The position numbers were made by a program, and so were the translations under genes. This document shows positions 50,755 to 59,618 of a stretch of 64,000 nucleotides of DNA, piece after piece. Numbering within the stretch: position 1 is the first letter of the stretch; every line of letters starts with the position of its first letter. A model generated the notes under the pieces. That model did not search any database. It was not told where the DNA came from and saw only the letters and a program-made list of their open reading frames with translations. Source of the DNA: JBBDYQ01 sp035553855. GTDB lineage: Bacteria; Actinomycetota; Thermoleophilia; Solirubrobacterales; Thermoleophilaceae. The DNA is taken from contig DATMJO010000022.1 in assembly GCA_035553855.1 (NCBI GenBank), forward strand, positions 1-64,000, given 5' to 3'.

Positions 50755-51653
50755 GGCGCGCGGCCACATTCGCGCTCTTGGCGCTCGCGCTGCTCGCGGG
50801 CTGTGGTGGCGAGGGCGCCTCGGGCGGCGGCGAGGGCCCGGCGGAGTCGAACCGCTACGTGGACCGGTCGAAGCCGCCGTTCGTCAACGCGCTCGACGTC
50901 GATCCCTCCGACGATCGCCTGCTGATGAGCACGAACAAGGGGTTCTTCCGAATCGACCCCGAGAAGGGAACGGCGGAGCGGATCGAGGGGACGGTCAGCG
51001 CGAAGGGCAAGTCGTCCCCCGTGGGGACGTTCCTGGCGTTCGTCCCGACGGGACCGGACACGTTGATCGGCTCGGGCCACCCGGACCGCGCCGGCAGCGG
51101 ACTGCCGCAGTTCCTCGGCGTGCTCCGCTCCGACGACGGGGGCGAGACCTGGGAGGTCACGGCGCGCCTCGGCCTCGCCGACCTGCACGTGATCCGGCCG
51201 CTTCACGGGCGCATCTACGCGTTCGACGCCGTGGTGGGGGCGCTGCTCGTCAGCGAGGACGGCGGCAAGACCTACGACGAGCGCTTCACGCCGAAGAGCC
51301 TCATGCTGGACTTCGTGGTGGACCCCGAGGACCCCGACTACGTGCTGGCCCTCGATGAGAGCACGCTGTTCCGCACCGACGACGGCGGCGAGACCTGGCG
51401 CCCGCTCGGCCCGAGCGACTCGGCCCGGCTCGCCTGGCCGGCGCCGGAGGCGCTGTATCGCGCGAACAGCGACGGGACGGTGCTCGCAAGCGACGACCGC
51501 GGCCGTTCGTTCACTGAGGTGGGCAAGCTCGACGGCGAGCCCTGGCGCCTGAAGGCGCTCGACGACAGGCGGATCTACGCGGCGCTCGCCGACGCGACGA
51601 TCCAGTTCACCGAGGACGGGGGCAGGACTTGGAGGACGGTGTTCGAGCCATGA
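50751..51653 (+). CDS. Lipoprotein with BNR/Asp-box beta-propeller repeats
   Basis: The 300-residue protein has a lipobox (LLALALLAGCGG) and repeated Asp-box motifs: SDDGGETWEVTA, SEDGGKTYDE, TDDGGETWRPL, SDDRGRSFTEV and TEDGGRTWRTV. Each is a SxDxGxTW turn typical of sialidase-like propellers. Catalytic arginines of a sialidase are not evident, so it may be a binding or assembly propeller. It is anchored outside the membrane, next to the polytopic protein encoded just before it. Confidence 0.78.
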   Translation: MRRAATFALLALALLAGCGGEGASGGGEGPAESNRYVDRSKPPFVNALDVDPSDDRLLMSTNKGFFRIDPEKGTAERIEGTVSAKGKSSPVGTFLAFVPTGPDTLIGSGHPDRAGSGLPQFLGVLRSDDGGETWEVTARLGLADLHVIRPLHGRIYAFDAVVGALLVSEDGGKTYDERFTPKSLMLDFVVDPEDPDYVLALDESTLFRTDDGGETWRPLGPSDSARLAWPAPEALYRANSDGTVLASDDRGRSFTEVGKLDGEPWRLKALDDRRIYAALADATIQFTEDGGRTWRTVFEP

Positions 51654-52579
51654 CGGGACGCGCGCTCGTCGCGGCGCTGGCGCTCGCGCTCTGCCTGCCG
51701 GCGGCGGCGAGCGGCCACGCGCTCGTGCGCCTCGAGGGCTCGACCCTGACCTACACGGCGACGGACGTCTCCGACGCCAGCGCACGCAACACGACGACGA
51801 TCGAGTTGAAGGACGCGAACACGATCCGCATCAGCGACCCGACGGTGAGCGGAGGCATGGACCCGGGGCACTGCGTCCCGATCACCGAGGCGCAGGTCGA
51901 GTGCCCCCGCTCGGGTGTCTCGATCATCCGCGCGGACGTCGGCCTCGGCGACGACACGGTCGCGCTCAGCGTGCCGATCCCCTCGCAGCTCATCGGCGGC
52001 GACGGCTCCGACCGCCTGACGGGCGGCCCGTCCGCCGACCTCATCGTCGGCGGACGCGGGACCGACACGATCGACGGCGGAGCGGGCGACGACGACATCC
52101 GCTCCCGCGACGGCGAGGCCGACCAGGTCGGCTGCGGCGACGGGACCGACACCGTCCTCGCCGACACGCTCGACGAGATCCAGGGCGCCACGGGCTGTGA
52201 GCGCGTCGACCGCGGCTCAGGTCAGCCCGGCGGCGAGGCGGACACCACCGCACCGGTGCTCTCCGCATCCGGGCTGAGCGTCCAGCGCGCGTCGCGGCGC
52301 CCGTTCACGGTGGTGGCCACGGTCGACGAGCCCGGAACCGTGACGGCGTCGGCGACCGTGCTCGTCTCAGGCCGCCGCAGGCCGATCCGCCTGCGCGACA
52401 AGACCTACCGCGTGACGGTCGCGGGCGGCGGGATCGAGGCGCGCTTCCGGCTGCCACGCGCCGCCTCCAGGGCGCTGCGCGGGCGCGGGCGGGTCGTGGC
52501 GAGGGTGGTCCTCGCCGCCACCGACGAGGCCGGCAACCGCTCGAAGGCCCGGACGCTGCGGATCAGGCTCCGGCGCTGA
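51650..52579 (+). CDS. Secreted RTX-like (hemolysin-type) calcium-binding repeat protein
   Basis: The 309-residue protein has a signal peptide (ALVAALALALCLPAAASG). A run of glycine/aspartate nonapeptides follows (LIGGDGSDRLTGGPSADLI, GGRGTDTIDGGAGDDDI), the parallel beta-roll that binds Ca2+ in RTX proteins. The C-terminal 100 residues form a basic beta domain (STVLVSGRRR-type) resembling those at the ends of the first two operon proteins. The ATG overlaps the BNR gene stop; the 3' end overlaps the convergent GMC gene by 17 nt. Confidence 0.8.
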   Translation: MTGRALVAALALALCLPAAASGHALVRLEGSTLTYTATDVSDASARNTTTIELKDANTIRISDPTVSGGMDPGHCVPITEAQVECPRSGVSIIRADVGLGDDTVALSVPIPSQLIGGDGSDRLTGGPSADLIVGGRGTDTIDGGAGDDDIRSRDGEADQVGCGDGTDTVLADTLDEIQGATGCERVDRGSGQPGGEADTTAPVLSASGLSVQRASRRPFTVVATVDEPGTVTASATVLVSGRRRPIRLRDKTYRVTVAGGGIEARFRLPRAASRALRGRGRVVARVVLAATDEAGNRSKARTLRIRLRR

Positions 52580-54173
52580 CCGGCCGCGCCACGTGCGCGG
52601 TCCCGATCCGCGGCTGCGCGTAGGAGTCCGGCTGCGGCTCGTCCTCGGGGGGCGTCTTTCCGAGCAGGTGGAACGCGAGCCTCGTCGCCAGCGCCATGAT
52701 CGTGATCTGCGGGTTGACGCCGAGCGAGCTCGGCACAGCCGCGGCGTCGGCCACGTGGACGCCCTCGATCGCCCGCAGCGCGCCGTCCGCGTCGAGCGTC
52801 CCGCGATCCGGGCGCGCGTCCATGCGCGCGGTGCCGAGCGGATGAAAGGCCATCAGCAACAGCTCGCGCGGCCGCAGCTCGCGGCGCAGCGGCGCGGTGT
52901 CGCCGTCGAGGAGCTCGCCCACGCCGTCGACCGGGGGATAGACGCGCTCGGCCCCGGCGGCCCAGTAGAGCTCGCAGAGCAGCTCGATGCCGCGCCGGAA
53001 CGCCTCGGTGTCGGCGCGGTTCAGGTCGTAGTGGATCTCGGCGCGGCGGCCGCGCTGGCGCACGGAGCCGCGCGAGGTGTCGGAGACCATCAGGCCGAAC
53101 TGCGACACGTTCAGGTAGCGGAGCATCAGGTCGCGGTGGCGCTCGCGCGAGAAGGGGAACGACATCGCGGCGTAGTCCGGCGGGCCGGCGGCCCCCTCGA
53201 ACATGATCCGCTCGTCGGCGTACTCGTCGATGTAGAACGACTGCGGCACGCCCCGCGCCATGTCGATCTCCTCGTCGAAGAGCGCGCGCACGCCGGTGGC
53301 GGGGTGGAGCGAGAGGTTCTCCCCTAGGCCCGGCGCTCGGACGCCCTGGCGGCGCAGGAACAGCGGCGTGAGGATCGCGCCGCAGGCGACGATCACGAGG
53401 TCGCACTCGACGCGCAGGCGGCCGCCGCCGCTCGTGCGCGCCTCCACCGCGCGGGCCCTCCCCCGCTCGGTGACGATCCGCTCGGCCCGGCAGCCGGAGT
53501 AGGTGACGGCGCCCGCCTCCCAGGCCTTCGGGACGTAGGTGACTCCGGTGTGCTGCTTCGCTCCGGTCGGGCAGCCGAACGCGCACACGCCGGAGCCGAC
53601 GCAGCCGCGCACGTTGCGGTGGATGAAGTCGCCGTGCCAGCCGAGCGCGTCGGCGCCGCGCTTGACGACGAGCGCGTTGCGCCCGGCGATCTCGGGGGGC
53701 ACCTGCACGACGTTGATCTCGCGCTCCACCCGCCTGAAGAAGGGATCGAGCGAGTCCGGGGTGAGTCCGTCGAGGCCGAACTCCCGGGCCCACATCTCGA
53801 GCACCGGCGCCGGCGTGCGGAAGCAGGTCCCCGAGTTCACGGTCGTGGTTCCGCCGACCGTGCGACCCATCGGCATGACGATCGGGACGTTGCCGAGGGT
53901 GACGACCTGGCCCGCGTCTCGGTACATGCGGATCGTGCCCTCGCGCGGCCGGGCGTCGAAGTCCTCGGGGGTGAAGCGCTCGCCGTCCTCGAGCATCGCG
54001 ACCCGCAGGCCGCCCTCGGCGAGCTCCTTCGCCACGGGAGCGCCCCCGGCGCCGGTGCCGATCACGCAGGCGTCGAAGCGGACGGTCCGGTCGCCCGCGA
54101 TGCGGGCGCCGCGCTCGACGCGCACCTCGCTCGGGTGGAAGGCGCCCGTGCCGTCGGTGTAGGGCTCGGTCAC
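52563..54173 (-). CDS. GMC-family FAD oxidoreductase (long-chain alcohol oxidase/dehydrogenase-like)
   Basis: The 536-residue protein has the ADP-binding loop CVIGTGAGGAPVAKELAE, then MPMGRTVGGTTTVNSGTCFR. It carries a cysteine block CVGSGVCAFGCPTGAKQ typical of membrane-associated alcohol oxidases and gluconate/sorbitol-type dehydrogenases. The GMC C-terminal motif (MAFHPLGTARMDARPDRG, VADAAAVPSSLGVNPQITIM) is also present. It probably oxidises alcohols or sterols and passes electrons to a carrier. GTG 54173 overlaps the small upstream gene, and the set is under the FadR-type regulator. Confidence 0.88.
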   Translation of the reverse strand: MTEPYTDGTGAFHPSEVRVERGARIAGDRTVRFDACVIGTGAGGAPVAKELAEGGLRVAMLEDGERFTPEDFDARPREGTIRMYRDAGQVVTLGNVPIVMPMGRTVGGTTTVNSGTCFRTPAPVLEMWAREFGLDGLTPDSLDPFFRRVEREINVVQVPPEIAGRNALVVKRGADALGWHGDFIHRNVRGCVGSGVCAFGCPTGAKQHTGVTYVPKAWEAGAVTYSGCRAERIVTERGRARAVEARTSGGGRLRVECDLVIVACGAILTPLFLRRQGVRAPGLGENLSLHPATGVRALFDEEIDMARGVPQSFYIDEYADERIMFEGAAGPPDYAAMSFPFSRERHRDLMLRYLNVSQFGLMVSDTSRGSVRQRGRRAEIHYDLNRADTEAFRRGIELLCELYWAAGAERVYPPVDGVGELLDGDTAPLRRELRPRELLLMAFHPLGTARMDARPDRGTLDADGALRAIEGVHVADAAAVPSSLGVNPQITIMALATRLAFHLLGKTPPEDEPQPDSYAQPRIGTAHVARPVSAGA

Positions 54174-54604
54174 GGCCGCCCCTCCCGTGCCCGCAGCTCC
54201 CGGGCGCGGCGGGCGTTCGCCTCCGCGTCGTAGCCGACCATGAGCATCACGCGGTCGTCTCCGTAGTAGGCGAGGAACGCCATGCCCTTGACCATCTCCG
54301 CGAGCTGGCGAACCTGGGCCGGGCCGCGGCTCTCCGCTATCTGCAGAAAGCGCGCGCGCTCCGCCTCGGGCAGCCGCCGAAGCCGGCGGCCGAAGCCGAG
54401 GGCGATCGGAGCCACCTCGACGGCGTAGAGGAGCGCGCGTAGAGCGGTGCGGTTCAGACGCGGCGAGTGCGCCATCCAGCGGTCGAAGAACTCGGCGGCG
54501 TCGGTCTCACGGACCGGCGGGAAGACCGGCTCGGGCGCGACGACCGTGTCGGTCACGCAAGCGAAGATCGAGGCCTCGCGGGGGGCGATCGCCGCGAACC
54601 TCAT
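54170..54604 (-). CDS. Small partner protein of the GMC oxidoreductase, unknown function
   Basis: The 144-residue helical protein begins MRFAAIAPREASIFACVTDT and includes ETDAAEFFDRWMAHSPRLNR and MVKGMAFLAYYGDDRVMLMVGYD. There is no clear membrane helix or signal peptide. It overlaps both the regulator and the GMC gene by 4 nt. Its position matches the small subunits (gluconate 2-dehydrogenase subunit 3-like) that accompany GMC dehydrogenases, but I see no specific motif to prove this. Confidence 0.6.
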   Translation of the reverse strand: MRFAAIAPREASIFACVTDTVVAPEPVFPPVRETDAAEFFDRWMAHSPRLNRTALRALLYAVEVAPIALGFGRRLRRLPEAERARFLQIAESRGPAQVRQLAEMVKGMAFLAYYGDDRVMLMVGYDAEANARRARELRAREGRP

Positions 54605-55269
54605 CCGAGCGCCGCCTCCTGGGACGAGGCGAGCTCGCGCACGGCCCGCGCCGCCTTGGCGCCGTCCCCGGCCTCGATGGCTGCCGCCGCGCGGAGGTAG
54701 GGGGTGGCGGGAGTCGCCAGCATCGGGGCGAACGCGTCCGCGTGCTCGAAGTAGATCTCGCGGATCGAGTTCGTCACGAGGACGAACACGATGTTCCCCG
54801 AGGCCTCGACGAGCTCGGTGAAGAACGCGAAGTCGAGGCTCTGGGCGTCGCCCTCATCCGCCTCGATCCGCGCCGCGATCTCGCCGAGGCGCGCGGCCTG
54901 TTCGTCGCTGCGGCGCTCCGCGGCGAGCCTGGCGGCCTCGGCGAGCATGACCCGGCGCGCCTCCATGACGGCCCGCAGCGTCCCGGGATCGAAGCGCCCG
55001 GCGCGCAGGACGAGATGGGCGAGCACGTCGAGGCCCCCGGCTGAGCGCCAGTCCCGGACCCGCATCCCGTCGCCCTGGCGGGACTCGACGAGGCGGAGCT
55101 GCTCGAGGCGCTTCACGGCCTCCCTCACGGAGGCCATGTTCACGCCGAGGTCTGCGGCGAGCCGGCGCTGCGTGGGGAGCATCTCGCCCGGCTCGTAGCG
55201 CCCGGCGAGCACGTCCGCGCAGAGAAGCCGGAAGACCTGATCGGAGACGAGCGACCGCTGGACCGGCAT
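54601..55269 (-). CDS. FadR-subfamily GntR transcriptional regulator
   Basis: The 222-residue protein has a GntR winged helix (AGRYEPGEMLPTQRRLAADL, NMASVREAVKRLEQLRLVES) and an all-helical FCD ligand-binding domain. The FCD metal-site residues appear in the EARRVMLAEAARLAAE and FFTELVEASGN regions. It heads the regulator, small protein and GMC operon, so it probably represses alcohol or lipid oxidation genes. A perfect palindrome 18 bp upstream of its start is a likely operator. Confidence 0.88.
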   Translation of the reverse strand: MPVQRSLVSDQVFRLLCADVLAGRYEPGEMLPTQRRLAADLGVNMASVREAVKRLEQLRLVESRQGDGMRVRDWRSAGGLDVLAHLVLRAGRFDPGTLRAVMEARRVMLAEAARLAAERRSDEQAARLGEIAARIEADEGDAQSLDFAFFTELVEASGNIVFVLVTNSIREIYFEHADAFAPMLATPATPYLRAAAAIEAGDGAKAARAVRELASSQEAALG

Positions 55270-55286
55270 CCAGGCGAGTGTACCGA

Positions 55287-55297
55287 TGTTCGGAACA
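55287..55297. promoter_or_regulatory. Candidate FadR-type operator
   Basis: TGTTCGGAACA is a perfect 11-bp palindrome just upstream of the GntR gene. On the minus strand a TACACT hexamer (55283-55278) lies next to it as a possible -10 element, which would place the RNA start almost at the ATG. Autoregulation is likely. Confidence 0.5.
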
Positions 55298-55334
55298 ATA
55301 TGGGCCGCGCAACGATGGCCCCTGGCACCTGTTT

Positions 55335-57170
55335 TCAGCGGCGGCGCGCGGCCCGGACTGCGATCGCCGCGAGGCCCGCCGCTCCGGCGATCAGCCACAG
55401 CCAGGTGCGGCTTCCCGAATCCTCCGCACGCTCCTCCCCGGCCGGCGTGGCCAGCGCCGCAGGGGTCGCCGTGACCGCCTCGGGGGCCAGCGGCTCCCCC
55501 CGGCCGGACGCGATGTCCGCGCCCGCGACCGGCGGCTCCGGTCCCGGCCCGGCCTCCTGCGCTCGGCGCTCGGCTCGCTCCTTCGGCTCCCTGGCGACCG
55601 CCGGTGGCGCGGCCCGCGAGCGGCGCGCGGCCCGCTTGCGCCGCACGGGCCGGATCGGAAGCGGGCGGCGCTCCAGCGCCAGCAGCGCCTGCGCCGTGAC
55701 CCAGACGGGCGTCTGCGAGCTCGTCCGCGAGTAGCGCACGCTGCCGTTCGGGGCCTGGAGCGAGCGCAGATAGCGCAGCGGGTCACGCCGGAGCTTCGCG
55801 GGGTCGCGGCGCACGGCGACGAGCCCCTGCACCGCCCAGGCCGTCGACTGGGCGTTGGAGGAGCGGTTCGCGAGCTGCCCGAAGCCGCCATCCGGGTTCT
55901 GGGCGCGGCGGAGGTAGGAGACCGCCCGGCGAACGGCCGGAGCACGGCCGCGGCCCGCCGCGGCGAGCGCCTGCAGCACCGCGCCGGTGTCGTCCACGTC
56001 GCTCGCCGCGCCCGGCGCGAACGGGAAGCCGCCGTCCTCGCGCTGGGAGCGCTCCAGGTAGCGCGCCGCCCGTCGCACCGCCGTCGACCGTGCAGGCTCG
56101 CCACCCGCGCGCAGCGCGAGGATCCCGAACGCGGTGAAGGCGACCTGGTCGTCCCATGATCCGTCGCGCCCGCGACTTCGGATCAGCTCGCGCACGAGGT
56201 CGCGCCGGCCGAAGCGCCGCGGGGAAAGACCCGCGGCCCGCAGCACGAGGATCGTCCGCTCGATGTCGCCCGTGTCGTTCAGGCGCCGAGACCCGGCCCG
56301 CAGGTAGTCGATCACCGAGCGCCGCCCGCGCTTCGCGTCGCGCGGGTTGACTCCGGCGGACGCGAGCCCGAGCGCCGTCCAGCCGGAGTGGAGCTGGGTC
56401 GAGGACTGGCGCGGGCCGCCGCCGAAGCCGCCATCGGCGTTCTGCGCGCGGTCGAGGTAGCGGACGGCACGGTCGCTCGGCGTCGCGGCGAGAGCCGGGC
56501 CCGACGTGCCGAGCGCGACCACGAGCATCGCCGCGAGCGCCGCCGCGGCGGCGGGAGCGGGCGCTGGCCAGCGCACGTCGAAGCGGCGGCGGTAGCGGCC
56601 GACCGCTCGCAGGAAGGCGGGCCCCAGCGCGAGGCAGAAGACGCCGTTGCCGATCGCATGAGCCAGGTTGTACGGGAGGGACGTCGCGGCGATCACGCCG
56701 TACTGCGCGAGCGTCTGGTCCGCCGCGTAGCTCCACTGGTACACGTCCATCACCGCGCCGAAGGCGAGTCCCGCGGCGGCGCAGAGGCCCGCCAGCGGGA
56801 AGCGGCCCGGCTCGCGCCTCAGGAACGCGCGCCCCAGCAGGCCACCGGCGATGCCGATTCCGCCCCAGGCGGCCATCTGCCACGGCGTCCACGGGCCCTG
56901 CCCGAGGAAGACGTTCGAGGCGAGCGCGGTGACGGCGCCCACCGCGAAGCCCGGGATCGGGCCGAGCGCCCAGCCGGCGAGCAGGACGATGTCGGTGGTG
57001 GGCTTGACGTTGGGGATCGCGGCAAACGCGAGCCGCCCGACGACCGCGAGCGCGGCGAGCGCCGCCACCAGGGCGAGCACGCGCGCGGGCGGCTTCGAGC
57101 GCTCGTACCAGGCGAAGCCGCCCGTGAGCGCGATCGCCAGCACGACGAAGGAACCGAGCTGCCAGCTCAT
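55335..57170 (-). CDS. ECF transporter S component fused to an alpha6/alpha6 prenyltransferase-type barrel
   Basis: The 611-residue fusion starts with an ECF S-component-like membrane domain (about 1-195; GRLAFAAIPNVKPTTDIVLL, GPWTPWQMAAWGG). A signal-like helix ending GPALAA (about 210-230) would put the next part outside. Residues 235-500 hold six repeats of the squalene/prenyltransferase type (YLDRAQNADGGFG, YLERSQREDGGFP, YLRRAQNPDGGFG and three degenerate). A basic and Pro-rich linker, then a C-terminal helix with Arg-rich tail, follows. Intrinsic factor and transcobalamin have the same alpha6/alpha6 fold, and the operon has a B12 riboswitch, so I infer cobalamin capture plus import. DVDD at 391-394 also resembles the class II cyclase motif, the main alternative. 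Confidence 0.82.
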   Translation of the reverse strand: MSWQLGSFVVLAIALTGGFAWYERSKPPARVLALVAALAALAVVGRLAFAAIPNVKPTTDIVLLAGWALGPIPGFAVGAVTALASNVFLGQGPWTPWQMAAWGGIGIAGGLLGRAFLRREPGRFPLAGLCAAAGLAFGAVMDVYQWSYAADQTLAQYGVIAATSLPYNLAHAIGNGVFCLALGPAFLRAVGRYRRRFDVRWPAPAPAAAAALAAMLVVALGTSGPALAATPSDRAVRYLDRAQNADGGFGGGPRQSSTQLHSGWTALGLASAGVNPRDAKRGRRSVIDYLRAGSRRLNDTGDIERTILVLRAAGLSPRRFGRRDLVRELIRSRGRDGSWDDQVAFTAFGILALRAGGEPARSTAVRRAARYLERSQREDGGFPFAPGAASDVDDTGAVLQALAAAGRGRAPAVRRAVSYLRRAQNPDGGFGQLANRSSNAQSTAWAVQGLVAVRRDPAKLRRDPLRYLRSLQAPNGSVRYSRTSSQTPVWVTAQALLALERRPLPIRPVRRKRAARRSRAAPPAVAREPKERAERRAQEAGPGPEPPVAGADIASGRGEPLAPEAVTATPAALATPAGEERAEDSGSRTWLWLIAGAAGLAAIAVRAARRR

Positions 57171-58744
57171 CGGACCAACTCCTTGGAGATCAGGGCCGCG
57201 CCCTCCTCCGGGGTGAGCGCCCCGGTCACGCGCGCGGTCTCGGTTGCGAAGTGCCAGCCGCCGCCGAGCACGTCGGCCGCAAGCCCGTCGGCAATCACGA
57301 CCCCCGGGCCCATCAGCACGACCCGCCGGGCGAAGCGCGCCGCGAACTCGGTGTCGTGCGTCGCCACGACGACCGCGGCGCCACCCGAGGCGATATCGGC
57401 GAGCCGCGCCGCCAGGGCGTCCTTGTGCTCGCGGTCCATCCCGCGGGTCGGCTCGTCGAGGCAGACGACCGCCCAGTCGCGCTCGCCGAGCGCGACCTCG
57501 AGCGCGAGCCGCTGCCGCTCGCCACCCGAGAGATCGCGCGGATTCGAGCGCTCGCGCCCGCCGAGCCCGGCACGCGCCAGCGCCGCGGGACCGGCCTCGT
57601 CCACGGCGTGCTCGTGCACCAGGTAGTCGCCGGGCGACTGGAGCAGGAGCGCCACGTCGCCCGCGCGCTCAACCCGGCCCCGGGTGGGCTCCGCGAGCCC
57701 GCGGGCGTGGCGCAGCAGCGTGCTCTTGCCCGCGCCGTTGCGACCCATGAGCGCGACCACCTCGCCGGCCTCGACCCGCAGGTCCACCCCGCGCAGGATC
57801 GCCGGGCCGTCGTGGAGCTCGTGCCAGACGCCGCGCAGCTCGAGCGCGGGCGGGGGCTTCCCTCGGCGCCGGCGCCCGTTCCCTCCCGGCTCGCTCGCCG
57901 CCGCCCGCCGCGCGAGCAGGCCGGCCCCGGACAGCGCCGCTCGCGCGTCCTTCACCGAGCGCGGCAGCGGCGCGAGCCCTGCCAGCGAGAACATCCGCGC
58001 CGCGGGCGTGGCGAGCCCGGGCGCCTCGGCAACCGCCCAGTCGAGGAACTCGGCCGGCGTCGCGTCGCAGGCGATCCGCCCGTCTCGCAGCGCCACGACG
58101 CGGTCGGCGGCGGCGAGGCAGCGCTCCAGCCGGTGCTCGGCGAGCAGCACGGTCGTCCCCCACTCCTCGTTGAGGCGCCGCAGCAGCGAGACGAGCTCGT
58201 CCGAGGCGACGGGATCGAGCTGCGAGGTCGGCTCGTCGAGCGCGAGCACCTCCGGATGCGGCGCCAGCGCCGCCGCAAGCGCCACCCGCTGCAGCTCCCC
58301 GCCAGAGAGCGTGTCGGTGCGCCGGTCGAGCAGGTGCCCGATCCCGAGCGCGAGCGCCGCCTCCTCCACGCCGCGGGCAACGGCCGCGGGCGGGTCGCCG
58401 CGGTGCTCGAGCGGCAGGGCGATCTCGGCCCGCACGCCGCCCATCACGACCTGCGCCTCGGGATCCTGGAACACGCTGCCGCACACCGAGGCGAGGTCGC
58501 TCGGCCCGTGCTCGCGCACCGAGACGCCCGCGATGCGGAGCGACCCGGACGCCTCGCCGCCGTGGAAGTGCGGCACGAGGCCCGCCGCGGCCCGCAGCAG
58601 CGTCGACTTCCCCGAGCCGGACCCTCCCGCGAGCACCACGAACTCGCCCGGCTCGACCGCGAGCGAGATCCCGGCGAGCGCGGGCCGCGCGGCGCCAGGG
58701 TAGGAGTAGGTCAGCTCCCGCGCGAGGAGTGCGGACTCAGGCAT
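57167..58744 (-). CDS. ecfA: ECF transporter ATPase, two ABC domains in one chain
   Basis: The 525-residue protein fuses both ECF ATPases. Domain 1 (about 1-235) has Walker A GGSGSGKST (40-48), signature LSGGELQR and Walker B VLALDEPTSQLD. Domain 2 (about 300-525) has GRNGAGKST, LSGGERQR and VVCLDEPTRGMD. Q-loops and H-loops (LLAEHRLER, VATHDTEF) are present, so both sites look competent. It binds EcfT through coupling helices and drives S-component toppling. It overlaps the S-component fusion by 4 nt and ecfT by 8 nt. Confidence 0.93.
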   Translation of the reverse strand: MPESALLARELTYSYPGAARPALAGISLAVEPGEFVVLAGGSGSGKSTLLRAAAGLVPHFHGGEASGSLRIAGVSVREHGPSDLASVCGSVFQDPEAQVVMGGVRAEIALPLEHRGDPPAAVARGVEEAALALGIGHLLDRRTDTLSGGELQRVALAAALAPHPEVLALDEPTSQLDPVASDELVSLLRRLNEEWGTTVLLAEHRLERCLAAADRVVALRDGRIACDATPAEFLDWAVAEAPGLATPAARMFSLAGLAPLPRSVKDARAALSGAGLLARRAAASEPGGNGRRRRGKPPPALELRGVWHELHDGPAILRGVDLRVEAGEVVALMGRNGAGKSTLLRHARGLAEPTRGRVERAGDVALLLQSPGDYLVHEHAVDEAGPAALARAGLGGRERSNPRDLSGGERQRLALEVALGERDWAVVCLDEPTRGMDREHKDALAARLADIASGGAAVVVATHDTEFAARFARRVVLMGPGVVIADGLAADVLGGGWHFATETARVTGALTPEEGAALISKELVR

Positions 58745-59618
58745 GGGCCACCCCCAGCCGGGCCGGGCGCCCCGCGAGCGGAGCGACCGCCGCGAGCGGC
58801 AGCAGGGCGCAGAGCACCGCGTCGAGCGGGCCGACGGGCGCGCTCACGGCCGGATACGGATCGAAGGTCCCGGCTCCCGCCGCGGCGGCGCCTGCAACCG
58901 ACAGGGCGAGGACGAGCGCGGCTCCGCCCACGCGCAGGTCGTGGCGCGAGACGGGCGCCCGCGCCGCGCGGGCCCGCGCGGCGTGCGCGTAGCCGCGCAC
59001 CTCGAGCGCGGCGGCGACGTCCACGGAGCGGTCGAGCGCGCCGGACAGCGCGGCCCGCGCCACCGCCGCCCGGCGCGCCGGGACGGCGCGGCAGCGGGCG
59101 GCGTCGCCCATGCGGGTCGCGTCGCGGGCCAGGACGGGCACGAGGCGGGTGGCGACCCCCGTGGTGAGCGCGCTCCGGTAGGAGACGCGACGGAAGAGGC
59201 GCAGAACCTCGTCGGGGTCGACACACGCGGAGAAGAGGCCGAAGACCATGATCAGCACCAGCACCCGCAGACCCGCGACGGCGCCGAAGGCGATCGCCTC
59301 GAGCGTGACGTCGAAGCGCTGGCCGAGCAGCACGGGCCCGCGCACGAGCAGCGTGTTGCCCTCGTGGTAGACGAGCGGGTTGATCACCGTGACGAGCACG
59401 GCGAGCGGCACGGCGAGCCGCGCGGCGGCCGCCATCTCGCCGCCGACCCGCGCCGCGAGGCCCGCGCCCACCGTAGCGGCGAGCCCCGCCGCCAGCACGA
59501 GCGGGTGGGTGTAGAGGAGCGGGACGAGCGCGAGCGCGGCGCAGAAGCCGACCCCCACCGACGCGCGGGCCGAGTGGAGCGCGGAGGCGCGCGGGCGGTA
59601 GACGGGGACGAGCCTCAC
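58737..59618 (-). CDS. ecfT: ECF transporter transmembrane protein EcfT
   Basis: The 293-residue integral membrane protein has about six helices (VGFCAALALVPLLY, RLAVPLAVLVTVINPLVY, LRVLVLIMVFGLFSA). The cytoplasmic coupling segments follow: YRSALTTGVATRLVPVLARD, DAARCRAVPARR and LEVRGYAHAARARAAR, the last corresponding to the Ala-Arg-Gly motif that docks on the ATPases. GTG 59618 overlaps the lipoprotein stop by 4 nt. It belongs to the group II layout, where one EcfT/A set serves a dedicated S component. Confidence 0.88.
   Translation of the reverse strand: MRLVPVYRPRASALHSARASVGVGFCAALALVPLLYTHPLVLAAGLAATVGAGLAARVGGEMAAAARLAVPLAVLVTVINPLVYHEGNTLLVRGPVLLGQRFDVTLEAIAFGAVAGLRVLVLIMVFGLFSACVDPDEVLRLFRRVSYRSALTTGVATRLVPVLARDATRMGDAARCRAVPARRAAVARAALSGALDRSVDVAAALEVRGYAHAARARAARAPVSRHDLRVGGAALVLALSVAGAAAAGAGTFDPYPAVSAPVGPLDAVLCALLPLAAVAPLAGRPARLGVAHA

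Noticed and set aside
57251..59167. 638-residue open frame on the plus strand
   Set aside because: It is antisense to the ECF ATPase and EcfT genes, whose motifs are complete; composition is typical of a shadow frame.
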